NCBI RefSeq assembly: GCF_000422205.1
Contig: NZ_ATHV01000064.1
Location: forward strand, 281,523-345,522
DNA from: Desulfovibrio sp. X2
Lineage (GTDB): Bacteria > Desulfobacterota > Desulfovibrionia > Desulfovibrionales > Desulfovibrionaceae
Direction: 5' to 3'
DNA: 64,000 nt
A program made the position numbers and the translations under genes. The notes beneath the pieces are model-generated. The model did not search any database, was not told where the DNA came from, and saw only the letters and a program-made list of their open reading frames with translations. Below, piece by piece: positions 16,209 through 23,522 of the stretch (the first letter of the stretch is position 1; the number at the start of each line of letters is the position of its first letter).

Positions 16209-16328
16209 GCGGCTCAAAAAGCGTCAGATGCAAGGCGCACAAAAAATCCGAGTCCGAAGCGTATCATGACATACGCGAGGGCTCGGATTTCTTGCAGCAA
16301 CGCGGCAGACGGTGCTTCTTCAGCGGTC
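16209..16328. repeat. Interrupted-palindrome repeat, copy A
   Basis: A ~120-bp non-coding element paired with 18287-18415. Outer arms run from GCGGCTCAAAAAGCG on the left to GCTTCTTCAGCGGTC on the right. The inner stem pairs AAATCCGAGTCC with GGGCTCGGATTT, and the centre has GCGTAT/ATACGC. Compared with copy B, inner-stem positions change in matching pairs, so the fold is conserved while the sequence is not. It lies just after the stop codon of the 119-residue protein gene (minus strand) and may act as its terminator. Confidence 0.85.
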
Positions 16329-16333
16329 CGCGC

Positions 16334-16693
16334 CTAGCAGTCTTCCTTGGCGATGGTGCGCCGCAGCCACTCCTTGATCTCCTCGGTGGGCTCGAGGATG
16401 CCGCGCACCCGGCCGCGCTGCGTGTAGAAGCCTTCGAGGTACTTCTCGGGCACCTTCTTCTCGCACAGGGTCTCGCTGCCCCACTTGTTCATCTTCATGA
16501 GCACGGCCTTGGGCTCCGGGCCCCAGGTGTCGATGACGAAGTAGATGGAGTATTCGTCGGACAGGGTCACGGGACGGCGCAGGTCGTCGCGGTAGTTGTT
16601 GTTGCCCCATTCCAGGTAGCGCGTCACCGCGTCCTCCTGGATCATGTCCCATTCGACCTCGTCCAGCCATGCCTTGCAGTTGCCTTCGGCCAT
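16334..16693 (-). CDS. Small conserved protein of unknown function
   Basis: A 119-residue soluble protein, rich in Trp, Tyr and charged residues, with no signal peptide or membrane segment. I do not recognise a catalytic motif. Two cysteines lie at the ends (Cys6 and the last residue) and one in the middle. The pattern of alternating strands and a final amphipathic helix (EEIKEWLRRTI) suggests a compact folded domain. The start is well supported by an AGGAGG ribosome site 6 nt before the ATG and by a matching promoter. I believe close relatives occur widely in sulfate reducers, but this is from memory. It is a single-gene unit between two repeat elements. Confidence 0.7.
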   Translation of the reverse strand: MAEGNCKAWLDEVEWDMIQEDAVTRYLEWGNNNYRDDLRRPVTLSDEYSIYFVIDTWGPEPKAVLMKMNKWGSETLCEKKVPEKYLEGFYTQRGRVRGILEPTEEIKEWLRRTIAKEDC

Positions 16694-16722
16694 GCGACCC
16701 TCCTGTTTCTCGATGTGGCCCC

Positions 16723-16752
16723 ACTTTACGCCAGATGCGGCCCCGGTATCAA
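16723..16752 (-). promoter_or_regulatory. Sigma-70-type promoter of the 119-residue protein gene
   Basis: On the minus strand TTGATA (complement of 16747-16752), an 18-bp spacer and TAAAGT (16723-16728). It overlaps the 73-bp gap after radA and gives a leader of about 25 nt with a strong AGGAGG site. Confidence 0.55.
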
Positions 16753-16766
16753 GTCGCTCGCGGGGT

Positions 16767-18203
16767 TCAGCCTTCCTCGCCGGGGGCGTCGGACGTGCTT
16801 GACGGCATGTCGGACTCGCCCTTTCGGGCGTGCGCGGCCTTGGTCCGGGCCGCGGCCCTGTCCGTGGCGGCGCGGCCGGAGCCGAAGAGCGCGGCCTGGA
16901 AGTCCGAGAGGCGCTTCACGCCCTTCTTGCCCGAGCCCGGGTGCATGATGGGCCCGTAGCCGAGCCGCTTGGCCTGCTTGTAGCGGATCTCGTGGCCCTG
17001 GCAGGGGCGGATCTGCCCGTTCAGGTCCACCTCGCCCCAGAAGACCGCGCCCTCGGGCAGGGGCAGGTCATAGTGGGACGAGAGCACCGCGGCCACGAGG
17101 CCGAGGTCGAGCCCGGGCTCGGAGAGCGTGAGCCCGCCGCCGATCTTGGCGTAGATGTCCGACTGGCCGAAGTTGAGCTTCAGGTGCTTTTCCAGCACCG
17201 CGAGCAGCAGGTGCAGCCGGTTGGCCGGAAAGCCCATGGCCGCGCGGCGCGGGATGGAGAGGAAGGACTGTCCGGCCAGGGCCTGGACCTCCACGGCGAA
17301 GGGCTTCTGCCCGTCCATGGCCATGACCACGGCCGTGCCGGAGAGCGAGGCGTCGCGCGCGCCGAGGAAGAACGTCGAGGGGTCGGGCACCACGGCGAGC
17401 CCCTGCTCGCCCATGCTGAAGACGATGAGCTCGTCCGAGGGGCCGAAGCGGTTCTTGAGCACGCGCAGGATGCGGAAGACGTGGCGGCGGTCGCCCTCGA
17501 GATAGAGCACCGTGTCCACCATGTGCTCCATGAGCTTCGGCCCCGCGATCTGGCCGTCCTTGGTCACGTGGCCGACCAGCACCAGGGCCGTGTCGCCCTT
17601 CTTGGCCTCCTCCACCAGCTGCGCGGACACGGCGCGCACCTGCGAGACGCTGCCGGGCAGTCCGTCCGCGAGCGAGGAGGCCATGGTCTGCACCGAGTCG
17701 ATGACCGCGAGCGCGGGCTTGTCCGCGCGCATGGCGGCCGCGGCCTCGTCCGCGCTGTTGGAGGCCAGCGCCAGGAGCGAGGGCGCGAGCGTGCCCAGGC
17801 GCTCCGCCCTGCCCTTCAGCTGCGGCAGGGACTCCTCGCCCGTGACGTAGAGCACGCGCTGGTCCTGGTCCGCGATGAGGCCGCAGAGCTGCAGCAGGAA
17901 GGTGGACTTGCCGATGCCCGGCTCACCGCCGAGCAGGATGGCCCCGCCCGGCACGAGCCCCTTGCCCAGGAAGCGGTCGAGCTCGGCCATGCCCGTGGGC
18001 CTGGCCGCGTGCGGCGAGGCGTCGAGCCCGGCCAGGGACTGCGCCTTGCCCGGGGCGAGCGGCGCGGCGCCCTTGCCCTTGGCGGGCGCGGCCACGACCT
18101 CCTCGGTCAGGCAGTTCCACTCCTTGCAGGTGGGGCACTGCCCGGCCCAGCGCGTGGACTGCGCCCCGCAGGACGTGCAGACGTAGATGGTGCGCGTCTT
18201 CAT
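16767..18203 (-). CDS. radA: DNA repair protein RadA
   Basis: A 478-residue RecA-like ATPase that extends D-loops and processes recombination intermediates. The N-terminal zinc finger is C-x2-C...C-x2-C (CTSC, CPTC; residues 8-28), the Walker A motif is GEPGIGKS, and the RadA-specific KNRFG motif follows in the core. The C-terminal third is the Lon-protease-like domain that forms the hexamer contacts. The ATG at 18203 is preferred to an upstream ATG because the zinc finger begins at once after it. A hairpin at 18245-18263 with a T-rich tail lies in the 83-nt leader between the repeat element and the start. Confidence 0.96.
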   Translation of the reverse strand: MKTRTIYVCTSCGAQSTRWAGQCPTCKEWNCLTEEVVAAPAKGKGAAPLAPGKAQSLAGLDASPHAARPTGMAELDRFLGKGLVPGGAILLGGEPGIGKSTFLLQLCGLIADQDQRVLYVTGEESLPQLKGRAERLGTLAPSLLALASNSADEAAAAMRADKPALAVIDSVQTMASSLADGLPGSVSQVRAVSAQLVEEAKKGDTALVLVGHVTKDGQIAGPKLMEHMVDTVLYLEGDRRHVFRILRVLKNRFGPSDELIVFSMGEQGLAVVPDPSTFFLGARDASLSGTAVVMAMDGQKPFAVEVQALAGQSFLSIPRRAAMGFPANRLHLLLAVLEKHLKLNFGQSDIYAKIGGGLTLSEPGLDLGLVAAVLSSHYDLPLPEGAVFWGEVDLNGQIRPCQGHEIRYKQAKRLGYGPIMHPGSGKKGVKRLSDFQAALFGSGRAATDRAAARTKAAHARKGESDMPSSTSDAPGEEG

Positions 18204-18286
18204 GAAGCCTCGACGGTTTTTCGGGGTCGGTCCCGGAAAGAGAAGACGGGCCTGCGGCCCGTCCTGATCGGCGACAAACCCCATTT

Positions 18287-18415
18287 CCTGGGCCGCTCAA
18301 AAAGCGCCGGATGCAAGGCGCAAGAGAAATTCAATCCCGACGCGTAGTCTTACCTACGCGAGGGGTTGAATTTTTCGCGGCAACGCAGCAGACGACGCTT
18401 TTTCAGCGGCCCAGG
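18287..18415. repeat. Interrupted-palindrome repeat, copy B
   Basis: The better preserved copy of the element at 16209-16328. The outer arms are nearly perfect: 20 bp from 18287 pair with 20 bp ending at 18415 with a single mismatch. The inner stem is AAATTCAATCCC with GGGGTTGAATTT and the centre CGCGTA/TACGCG. In both orientations an arm ends with a T run (CGCTTTTT or its complement), so a bidirectional terminator role is plausible. It begins one base after the stop codon of the DUF3426 gene, on the same side of its gene as copy A. Confidence 0.88.
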
Positions 18416-18416
18416 G

Positions 18417-19250
18417 TCAATTTTTGCCCTGGTCCTGCACGTCGATGACCTTGACCCCGTACTCGGCCACGTCCTTGGGCGGGTCGAAGAACACGGCCAT
18501 GAAGGGCGTGCCCGCTCCGGTCTCGAGGTTGCTGTTGTTGTTCAGCACGCCCACCTCGTTGCCCAGGCCCGCCTCGATCTCGGCGCGCGAGAGCACCTGG
18601 AGCTGGAAATAGGAGAGGATGTTGCCGCACAGGAGCTGGCGCGAGGTCAGGGCCTTGCCCTTGGCGTCGAACAGCGTGACCTCGATCTTGACGAATTCCT
18701 TGGGCGTCTCGAACTGGTTCACGGCCTTGCCCTCGATGACGAAGAGCTGCCCGGCCTTCTCGTTGTTGACGTAGTACTGGCGGACGTTCTCGAGCACGAT
18801 GTGCTTGACCTTGGAGACGGCCTCGCCCTGCTCCGCCGTGGCGGCGGTCTTGCCGCCGGTGAACCTGGCGAGCAGGCCGGAATACCAGAGCCCGGCGCCC
18901 GCGCCCGCGAGCAGCAGGAGCACCACGGCCAGGATCACGACGCGCTTGCGGCCGCCGCCCGCCCCGGCCTTCTTCTTGGCCTTGGCCGGCTTCTTGCCCG
19001 CGTCGCCGAAATCGAAGGAGAGGTCGTCGTCCCCGCCGGTCAGGCCGGAAAAGGCGTCGTCGCCGGAACGTCCGGAGGCCGAGGCCTCCTCGTCACCGGC
19101 GTTCAGGAGATCGTCCAGGTCCTCGTCGCCCGGCGCGTGGACGTGGAAGACCTGGGCGCACTGCGAGCAGCGCACCTTCGCCCCCTCCGCGGGGATCTTC
19201 TCGTCCGGGAGGTTGTACTTGGCGTTGCATTTGGGGCACTGGACGATCAT
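18417..19250 (-). CDS. Zinc-ribbon (MJ0042-type) and DUF3426 single-pass membrane protein
   Basis: A 277-residue protein. The first 40 residues form an MJ0042-type zinc ribbon, CPKC...CSQC. An acidic linker and a Lys/Ala-rich stretch lead to one membrane segment (about residues 102-122, VVILAVVLLLLAGAGAG). The remaining 150 residues are the DUF3426 domain, a beta-sandwich usually exposed outside the membrane. The family is widespread but has no known function. It is last in a leftward run hpt/argA-like/tlpA-like, with 46 nt separating it from hpt, and is followed directly by the palindromic repeat. Confidence 0.8.
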   Translation of the reverse strand: MIVQCPKCNAKYNLPDEKIPAEGAKVRCSQCAQVFHVHAPGDEDLDDLLNAGDEEASASGRSGDDAFSGLTGGDDDLSFDFGDAGKKPAKAKKKAGAGGGRKRVVILAVVLLLLAGAGAGLWYSGLLARFTGGKTAATAEQGEAVSKVKHIVLENVRQYYVNNEKAGQLFVIEGKAVNQFETPKEFVKIEVTLFDAKGKALTSRQLLCGNILSYFQLQVLSRAEIEAGLGNEVGVLNNNSNLETGAGTPFMAVFFDPPKDVAEYGVKVIDVQDQGKN

Positions 19251-19296
19251 TTCCTCACCTTGGTCCGCATGTCGGCCTGCACTCTGGCCCCCGCGT

Positions 19297-19863
19297 TCAG
19301 CTTCTGAAAACCACCTCGGCCACGTAGGGCAGCTCGCGGTACTGCTCCGCCCAGTCCAGACCGTAGCCCACTACGAAACCTTCATTCAGCGTAAAGCCGG
19401 GAAAGTCAACCGTGACCGGGACCTCGCGGCGTTCCCGCTTGTCGATCAGGGCGGCCAGGGCCAGGGACTTGGGACCCCGGTTGCCGAGCACGCCCATGAG
19501 GTATTCCATGGACCTGCCGCTGTCCACGATGTCCTCGACCACGAGCACGTGCTTGCCGTCCACGGGCACGTCCATGTCCTTGCGGAAGACCACGCGGCCG
19601 CTGCTGCACGTCCCCGTGCCGTAGCTGGCGAGCTGCAGGAAGTCCAGCTCCGGGGCGCAGGTCAGATGGCGCACGAGGTCCGCGAAGAAGGGGAAGGCGC
19701 CCTTGAGCACGCAGACGGCGACCAGGGGCTCCCCGGCGTAGCGGGCGCTGATCTCCGCGCCGAGCTCGGCCGTGCGCCTCGCTATCTGCTCGGCGGAGAG
19801 GACGGTCTTCAGGTCGTGGGGGTCGAGGGCCTCGCGCCCGCATGCGGGCCGCACGGGGCTCAT
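19297..19863 (-). CDS. hpt: Hypoxanthine phosphoribosyltransferase
   Basis: A 188-residue type I phosphoribosyltransferase that makes IMP or GMP from hypoxanthine or guanine and PRPP in purine salvage. The PRPP-binding loop is VLVVEDIVDSGRSM, and the base-specificity lysine lies in ALIDKRER. A short extension of about 15 residues precedes the usual start. Its ATG overlaps the stop of the upstream acetyltransferase gene by 4 nt, so the two are coupled. The active-site flexible loop is present as SYGTGTCSSG. Confidence 0.93.
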   Translation of the reverse strand: MSPVRPACGREALDPHDLKTVLSAEQIARRTAELGAEISARYAGEPLVAVCVLKGAFPFFADLVRHLTCAPELDFLQLASYGTGTCSSGRVVFRKDMDVPVDGKHVLVVEDIVDSGRSMEYLMGVLGNRGPKSLALAALIDKRERREVPVTVDFPGFTLNEGFVVGYGLDWAEQYRELPYVAEVVFRS

Positions 19864-20357
19864 GCGCCCGCCTCCGCGGGCTGCGGCGCCTCCACGCCCG
19901 TCTCGATGAGCATGGCGGTCTCGTCGCAGTCAGGGAACTTGGGACAGTTCAGGCAGTCGGTCCAGACCTTCTGCGGCAGGTCGTTCTTCTCCACCTGGCG
20001 GTAGCCCAGGCGGGTGAAGAAGGCGACCTCGTAGGTCAGGGCGAAGACGCGGCGCAGTCCGAGCTCGCGCGCCTCGTCCAGGCAGGCGGTGACCAGGGCG
20101 CGGCCGATGCCGTGGCCCCTGTGCGCCTCGGCCACGGCCAGGGAACGGATCTCGGCCAGGTCCTCCCAGCAGATGGACAGGGCGCAGCAGCCGAGGAGCT
20201 CGCCGTTCTCGTTCTCGGCCACGTAGAAGTCGCGCAGGGCGGCGTAGACGCTGCTGTAGGAGCGCGCCAGGAGCTGGCCCCGCTGCGCGCAGCCGTAGAG
20301 CAGCTTGTGGATGTACTTGACGTCGGCCATGCGGGCCTTGCGGACGGTCACGCTCAC
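19860..20357 (-). CDS. Short ArgA-like N-acetyltransferase (GNAT)
   Basis: A 165-residue GNAT-fold protein. The acetyl-CoA pyrophosphate loop is HRGHGIGRALV, preceded by the ICWEDLAEIRSLAV strand. The C-terminus has the cysteine cluster CLNCPKFPDCDE. This pattern matches the short, amino-acid-kinase-free N-acetylglutamate synthases found in actinobacteria and deltaproteobacteria that start arginine synthesis. The specific substrate is inferred from that resemblance. The GTG start overlaps the TGA of the thioredoxin-like gene (GTGA), and the gene overlaps hpt by 4 nt, giving a tightly packed operon. Confidence 0.75.
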   Translation of the reverse strand: MSVTVRKARMADVKYIHKLLYGCAQRGQLLARSYSSVYAALRDFYVAENENGELLGCCALSICWEDLAEIRSLAVAEAHRGHGIGRALVTACLDEARELGLRRVFALTYEVAFFTRLGYRQVEKNDLPQKVWTDCLNCPKFPDCDETAMLIETGVEAPQPAEAGA

Positions 20358-20872
20358 TTGGTCCCTCCGGCCATGGCGTCGTCCACGACCTTGCGCAGCA
20401 CCTCGGGCTCCACGTAGCCCTCGTGGTCCATCACCTGGCGGCCGGTCTTGTCGTAGACCACGACGCGGGGAATGCCGCTGACGCGAAAGCCGGTGATCAC
20501 GTCCTGGCTGCCGTGGTAGACGGCGTAGTTGAGCTTGCGCTGGGCCGTGAAGGCGGCCAGGGCCGAGGTGTCCTGATCCAGGGACACGGCCATGAGGTAC
20601 ATCTTGGACGCGGGCACGTCGCTGCGCAGCTTCATGAGGTTCGGGACCTCCATGACGCAGGGCGGGCACCACGTGGCCCAGAAGACGAGGACCACGACCT
20701 GCCCCTTGTGCTGGGACACGGTCGAGAGGACGCCGTTGTAGTCGATGGGCGTGAAGGGCCTGTCCGCGGAGACGCCCGCCTGGGCGGCGGAGACGTTGCC
20801 GGGGACGGCCGCGAAGGCCGCGGCGCAGAGAAGCGCGGCAAGGCAGCAAAGAGCGATGGTGCGTTTGAACAT
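20354..20872 (-). CDS. Exported TlpA/ResA-like thioredoxin
   Basis: A 172-residue thioredoxin-fold protein with an N-terminal signal sequence (residues 1-32, cleavage near VSAAQA). The redox site is WCPPC, as in TlpA and ResA proteins that reduce disulfides in the periplasm, often during cytochrome c maturation. The cis-proline region SGIPRVVV is present. The ATG at 20872 has a GAGGAAAA ribosome site and lies behind a good promoter. It is the first gene of the operon with the acetyltransferase, hpt and the DUF3426 gene. Confidence 0.85.
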   Translation of the reverse strand: MFKRTIALCCLAALLCAAAFAAVPGNVSAAQAGVSADRPFTPIDYNGVLSTVSQHKGQVVVLVFWATWCPPCVMEVPNLMKLRSDVPASKMYLMAVSLDQDTSALAAFTAQRKLNYAVYHGSQDVITGFRVSGIPRVVVYDKTGRQVMDHEGYVEPEVLRKVVDDAMAGGTK

Positions 20873-20901
20873 GTTTTCCTCGATAGCGGGAGTATCATGC
20901 C

Positions 20902-20930
20902 TTTCTACGGCATTCCCGAAACAATGACAA
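20902..20930 (-). promoter_or_regulatory. Promoter of the tlpA-like/argA-like/hpt operon
   Basis: On the minus strand TTGTCA (complement of 20925-20930), a 17-bp spacer and TAGAAA (20902-20907). A small inverted repeat (ATGCC...GGCAT) covers the -10 box. The predicted leader is about 23 nt. Confidence 0.6.
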
Positions 20931-20962
20931 AGGCCGGGCGACGGACGTCCGGGCAAGTCACC

Positions 20963-23377
20963 CTAGACCGACTCCCTGGACAGCTCCTTGGCGAGACGCA
21001 CGGCGGACACGGCGTCCGTGGAGCAGCCGTCCGCGCCGATGCTCTTGGCGAAGGCCTCGGTGACCACGGCCCCGCCGATCATGACGCGGGCGGAGACGCC
21101 CTCCTCGCGCACCAGGCGCACGGTGTCCTCCATGCGCACCATGGTCGTGGTCATGAGCGCCGAGAGCCCGATGAGCTTCGCGCCGTGCTCCTTGGCCGCG
21201 TCCACGATGGCGCGGGCGGGCACGTCCTTGCCCAGGTCGATGACCTCGAAGCCGTGGTTCTTGAGCATCAGGCAGACGATGTTCTTGCCGATGTCGTGGA
21301 TGTCGCCCTCCACCGTGGCCATGACGATCCTCGGGCGCGCGGCCGCGGCCTGCTCCTTGGCGAGGAGCGGCTCGAGGCGCGCCATGGCCCGCTGCATGGT
21401 CTCCGCGGAGAGGAGCAGCTGGGGCAGGAAGTATTCCTTGCGCTCGTACTTGTCGCCCACCTCCATGATCCCGGGGATGAGCTCCTCGTTGACCAGGGCG
21501 AAGGGCGCGCGGCCCTTGGCGAGCTCGGCCTCCACGAGGTCCAGCACGGCGTCGCGCGCCCCGGCCACCACGGCGTCACGCGCCGTGGACACGGCCTTGG
21601 ACGCGCCGCCCGAGCCGCCCGCGGCCGCGCCGCCCTCGCCGGGCTTCCAGCCGGCGTAGCCCGCGATGAAGTTCGCGGCCTGGGCGTCGCGCGCGAGCAG
21701 CACCTCGGCCGCGGCGTGCGCCTCGCGCAGGCGCGACGAGCTCGGGTTGGCGATGAACGAGGTGAGCCCGGCGGCCAGGCACATGGCCAGGAAGGTGGAG
21801 TTCACCAGCTCGCGCGCGGGCAGGCCGAAGGAGATGTTGGACAGCCCCATGGTCGTGGCCAGGCCGAGCCTCTCCGTGCAGTGGCGGACGGTCTCGAGGC
21901 AGGCCAGGGCGGACTCGGGCTTGGAGGAGACGGTCAGCACCAGGGCGTCCACCACGATCAGGCGGCGCGGGATGCCGAGCGCTTCGGCCTTCTCCACCAG
22001 CGCCTCGACGATGCGGATGCGGTCCGCCGCCGTGACCGGCAGCTTGCGCCCCTCGAGCGGCAGCAGGATGAAGGGCGCGCCGAGGCGCGCGCACAGCGGT
22101 CCCAGCTCCTCCATGCGTCCCGGCTCGCCGGAGATGGAGTTGAGCAGCGGGGAGCCCGGGTAGTCCCACAGGCACTCGGTCACGGCCTCGATCTTGGTCG
22201 AGTCCAGGCACAGGGGCAGCGGGAAGCGCGAGAGGAGCGTGCGCGAGAGCGCGGGCAGAAGCTCCTCCTCCTTGACCATGGGAGCGCCCACGTTGACGTC
22301 GAGCACGCCCGCGCCGAGCTCGATCTGCTCGTGGGCCAGCATCTGGGCGTAGGTGAAGTCCCCGGCCTGCAGCTCGGCGGTCAGGCGCTCCTTGCCCGTG
22401 GGGTTGATGCGCTCGCCGATGCACACGGCCGCGTGCCCCCGGCCGAGCGGCACGGAGCGGGCGCGCGAGGTGAGCACCGTGGCAGCCGGGCGGGCCGGGA
22501 CGTTTGGCGTGTGGCCGAGCCCGGCAACGGCCCCGGCCAGGGCGCGGATGTGGTCCGGCGTGGTGCCGCAGCAGCCGCCCGTGATCTTCACGCCGGGCTC
22601 GGCCGCGAGCTCGGCCGTGCGGGCCGCGAACTCGTCCGGACCGAGGCGGAAGACGGTGCGGCCGTCAACCAGCTCGGGCAGTCCCGCGTTGGGCTGTACG
22701 TGCAGCGGAGTCTCCAGCCGCTCCTGCATGGCGCGCACGGTGGAAAGCATCTCCACCGGCCCGGCGGAGCAGTTCACGCCCACGACGTCCACGCCGAGGT
22801 TCTGCATGGTGTCCAGGAAGGTCAGCGGCGAGGAGCCGGTCAGGGAGGCCGCGCCCTCGAAGGTCATGGAGACGAGCACGGGCAGGTCGCAGACCGCGCG
22901 CGCGGCCACGACCACGGCCTTGGCCTCGGCGAGGTCGAAGTGCGTCTCGGCCTTGATCAGGTCGCAGCCGCCCGCGACCAGGCCGCGGATCTGAAGCGTG
23001 AAGATCTCCACCAGCTCGCGGAAGGAGAGCGGCCCGAGCGGGCGCACGAAGAGCCCCGTGGGGCCGACGCTGCCCGCCACGAAGACGCGGTCCCCGGCGA
23101 CCTCGCGGGTCAGGGAGGCCATGCGGCGGTTGAAATCCGTGACGTCCACCCCGAGGCCGAGCTTGGGCCCGGTGCCGCCGAAGGTGTTCGTGGTCAGGAT
23201 GCGGGCACCGGCAGCCAGGTAGTCGGCGTGGGCGCCCTTGATGACCTCGGGCTTCTCGAGGCCCCAGAGTTCCGGGGACATGCCCGCGGGCAGGCCGCGG
23301 GACATGAGCAGCGTTCCGTAGCCGCCGTCACAGACGAGGATCGATCCGTCCTTGAGGGCCGTTCTGAAATCGGGCAC
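20963..23377 (-). CDS. metH: Cobalamin-dependent methionine synthase without the reactivation domain
   Basis: An 804-residue MetH that moves a methyl group from methyltetrahydrofolate via cobalamin to homocysteine. The homocysteine domain has the zinc cysteines Cys203, Cys269 and Cys270 (VNCS, GGCCGT). The folate (pterin-binding) domain spans about 320-590. The B12 domain has D-x-H-x2-G at Asp692, His694 and Gly697. The AdoMet-binding activation domain of enterobacterial MetH (about 350 residues) is absent, which is common in anaerobes. The GTG at 23377 has an AGGAGT ribosome site, so upstream start codons are rejected. No riboswitch fits in the short leader. It is divergent from rpoH. Confidence 0.95.
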   Translation of the reverse strand: MPDFRTALKDGSILVCDGGYGTLLMSRGLPAGMSPELWGLEKPEVIKGAHADYLAAGARILTTNTFGGTGPKLGLGVDVTDFNRRMASLTREVAGDRVFVAGSVGPTGLFVRPLGPLSFRELVEIFTLQIRGLVAGGCDLIKAETHFDLAEAKAVVVAARAVCDLPVLVSMTFEGAASLTGSSPLTFLDTMQNLGVDVVGVNCSAGPVEMLSTVRAMQERLETPLHVQPNAGLPELVDGRTVFRLGPDEFAARTAELAAEPGVKITGGCCGTTPDHIRALAGAVAGLGHTPNVPARPAATVLTSRARSVPLGRGHAAVCIGERINPTGKERLTAELQAGDFTYAQMLAHEQIELGAGVLDVNVGAPMVKEEELLPALSRTLLSRFPLPLCLDSTKIEAVTECLWDYPGSPLLNSISGEPGRMEELGPLCARLGAPFILLPLEGRKLPVTAADRIRIVEALVEKAEALGIPRRLIVVDALVLTVSSKPESALACLETVRHCTERLGLATTMGLSNISFGLPARELVNSTFLAMCLAAGLTSFIANPSSSRLREAHAAAEVLLARDAQAANFIAGYAGWKPGEGGAAAGGSGGASKAVSTARDAVVAGARDAVLDLVEAELAKGRAPFALVNEELIPGIMEVGDKYERKEYFLPQLLLSAETMQRAMARLEPLLAKEQAAAARPRIVMATVEGDIHDIGKNIVCLMLKNHGFEVIDLGKDVPARAIVDAAKEHGAKLIGLSALMTTTMVRMEDTVRLVREEGVSARVMIGGAVVTEAFAKSIGADGCSTDAVSAVRLAKELSRESV

Positions 23378-23434
23378 AGTGGATACTCCTGAAGATTTCG
23401 GCGGCCCGGCGCGGGCCGGGCACGCGCGCCAGTT

Positions 23435-23463
23435 GATGTACTGAAAAACATTGAAAGAGACAA
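23435..23463 (-). promoter_or_regulatory. Possible metH promoter, overlapping the rpoH promoter
   Basis: On the minus strand TTGTCT (complement of 23458-23463), 17 bp and TACATC (23435-23440). It overlaps the divergent rpoH promoter, so the two polymerases would compete. Confidence 0.35.
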
Positions 23464-23479
23464 ATAAAAACTCTATATC
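23451..23479 (+). promoter_or_regulatory. Sigma-70-type promoter of rpoH
   Basis: TTGAAA (23451-23456), a 17-bp AT-rich spacer and TATATC (23474-23479). This stretch is far more AT-rich than its surroundings. The start near 23486 rules out translation from the TTG at 23451 and places the first usable start at 23523. Confidence 0.65.
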
Positions 23480-23522
23480 TACAGATTCCACGAACAGCCG
23501 CAAGGCTCATCGGAGAAACGCA

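Noticed and set aside
23378..23450. B12 or SAM riboswitch before metH
   Set aside because: The leader is too short (about 55 nt) and lacks the conserved boxes.
23451..23522. TTG at 23451 as the rpoH start
   Set aside because: It is the -35 box of a good promoter, and has no ribosome site. The TTG at 23523 has GGAG in place.
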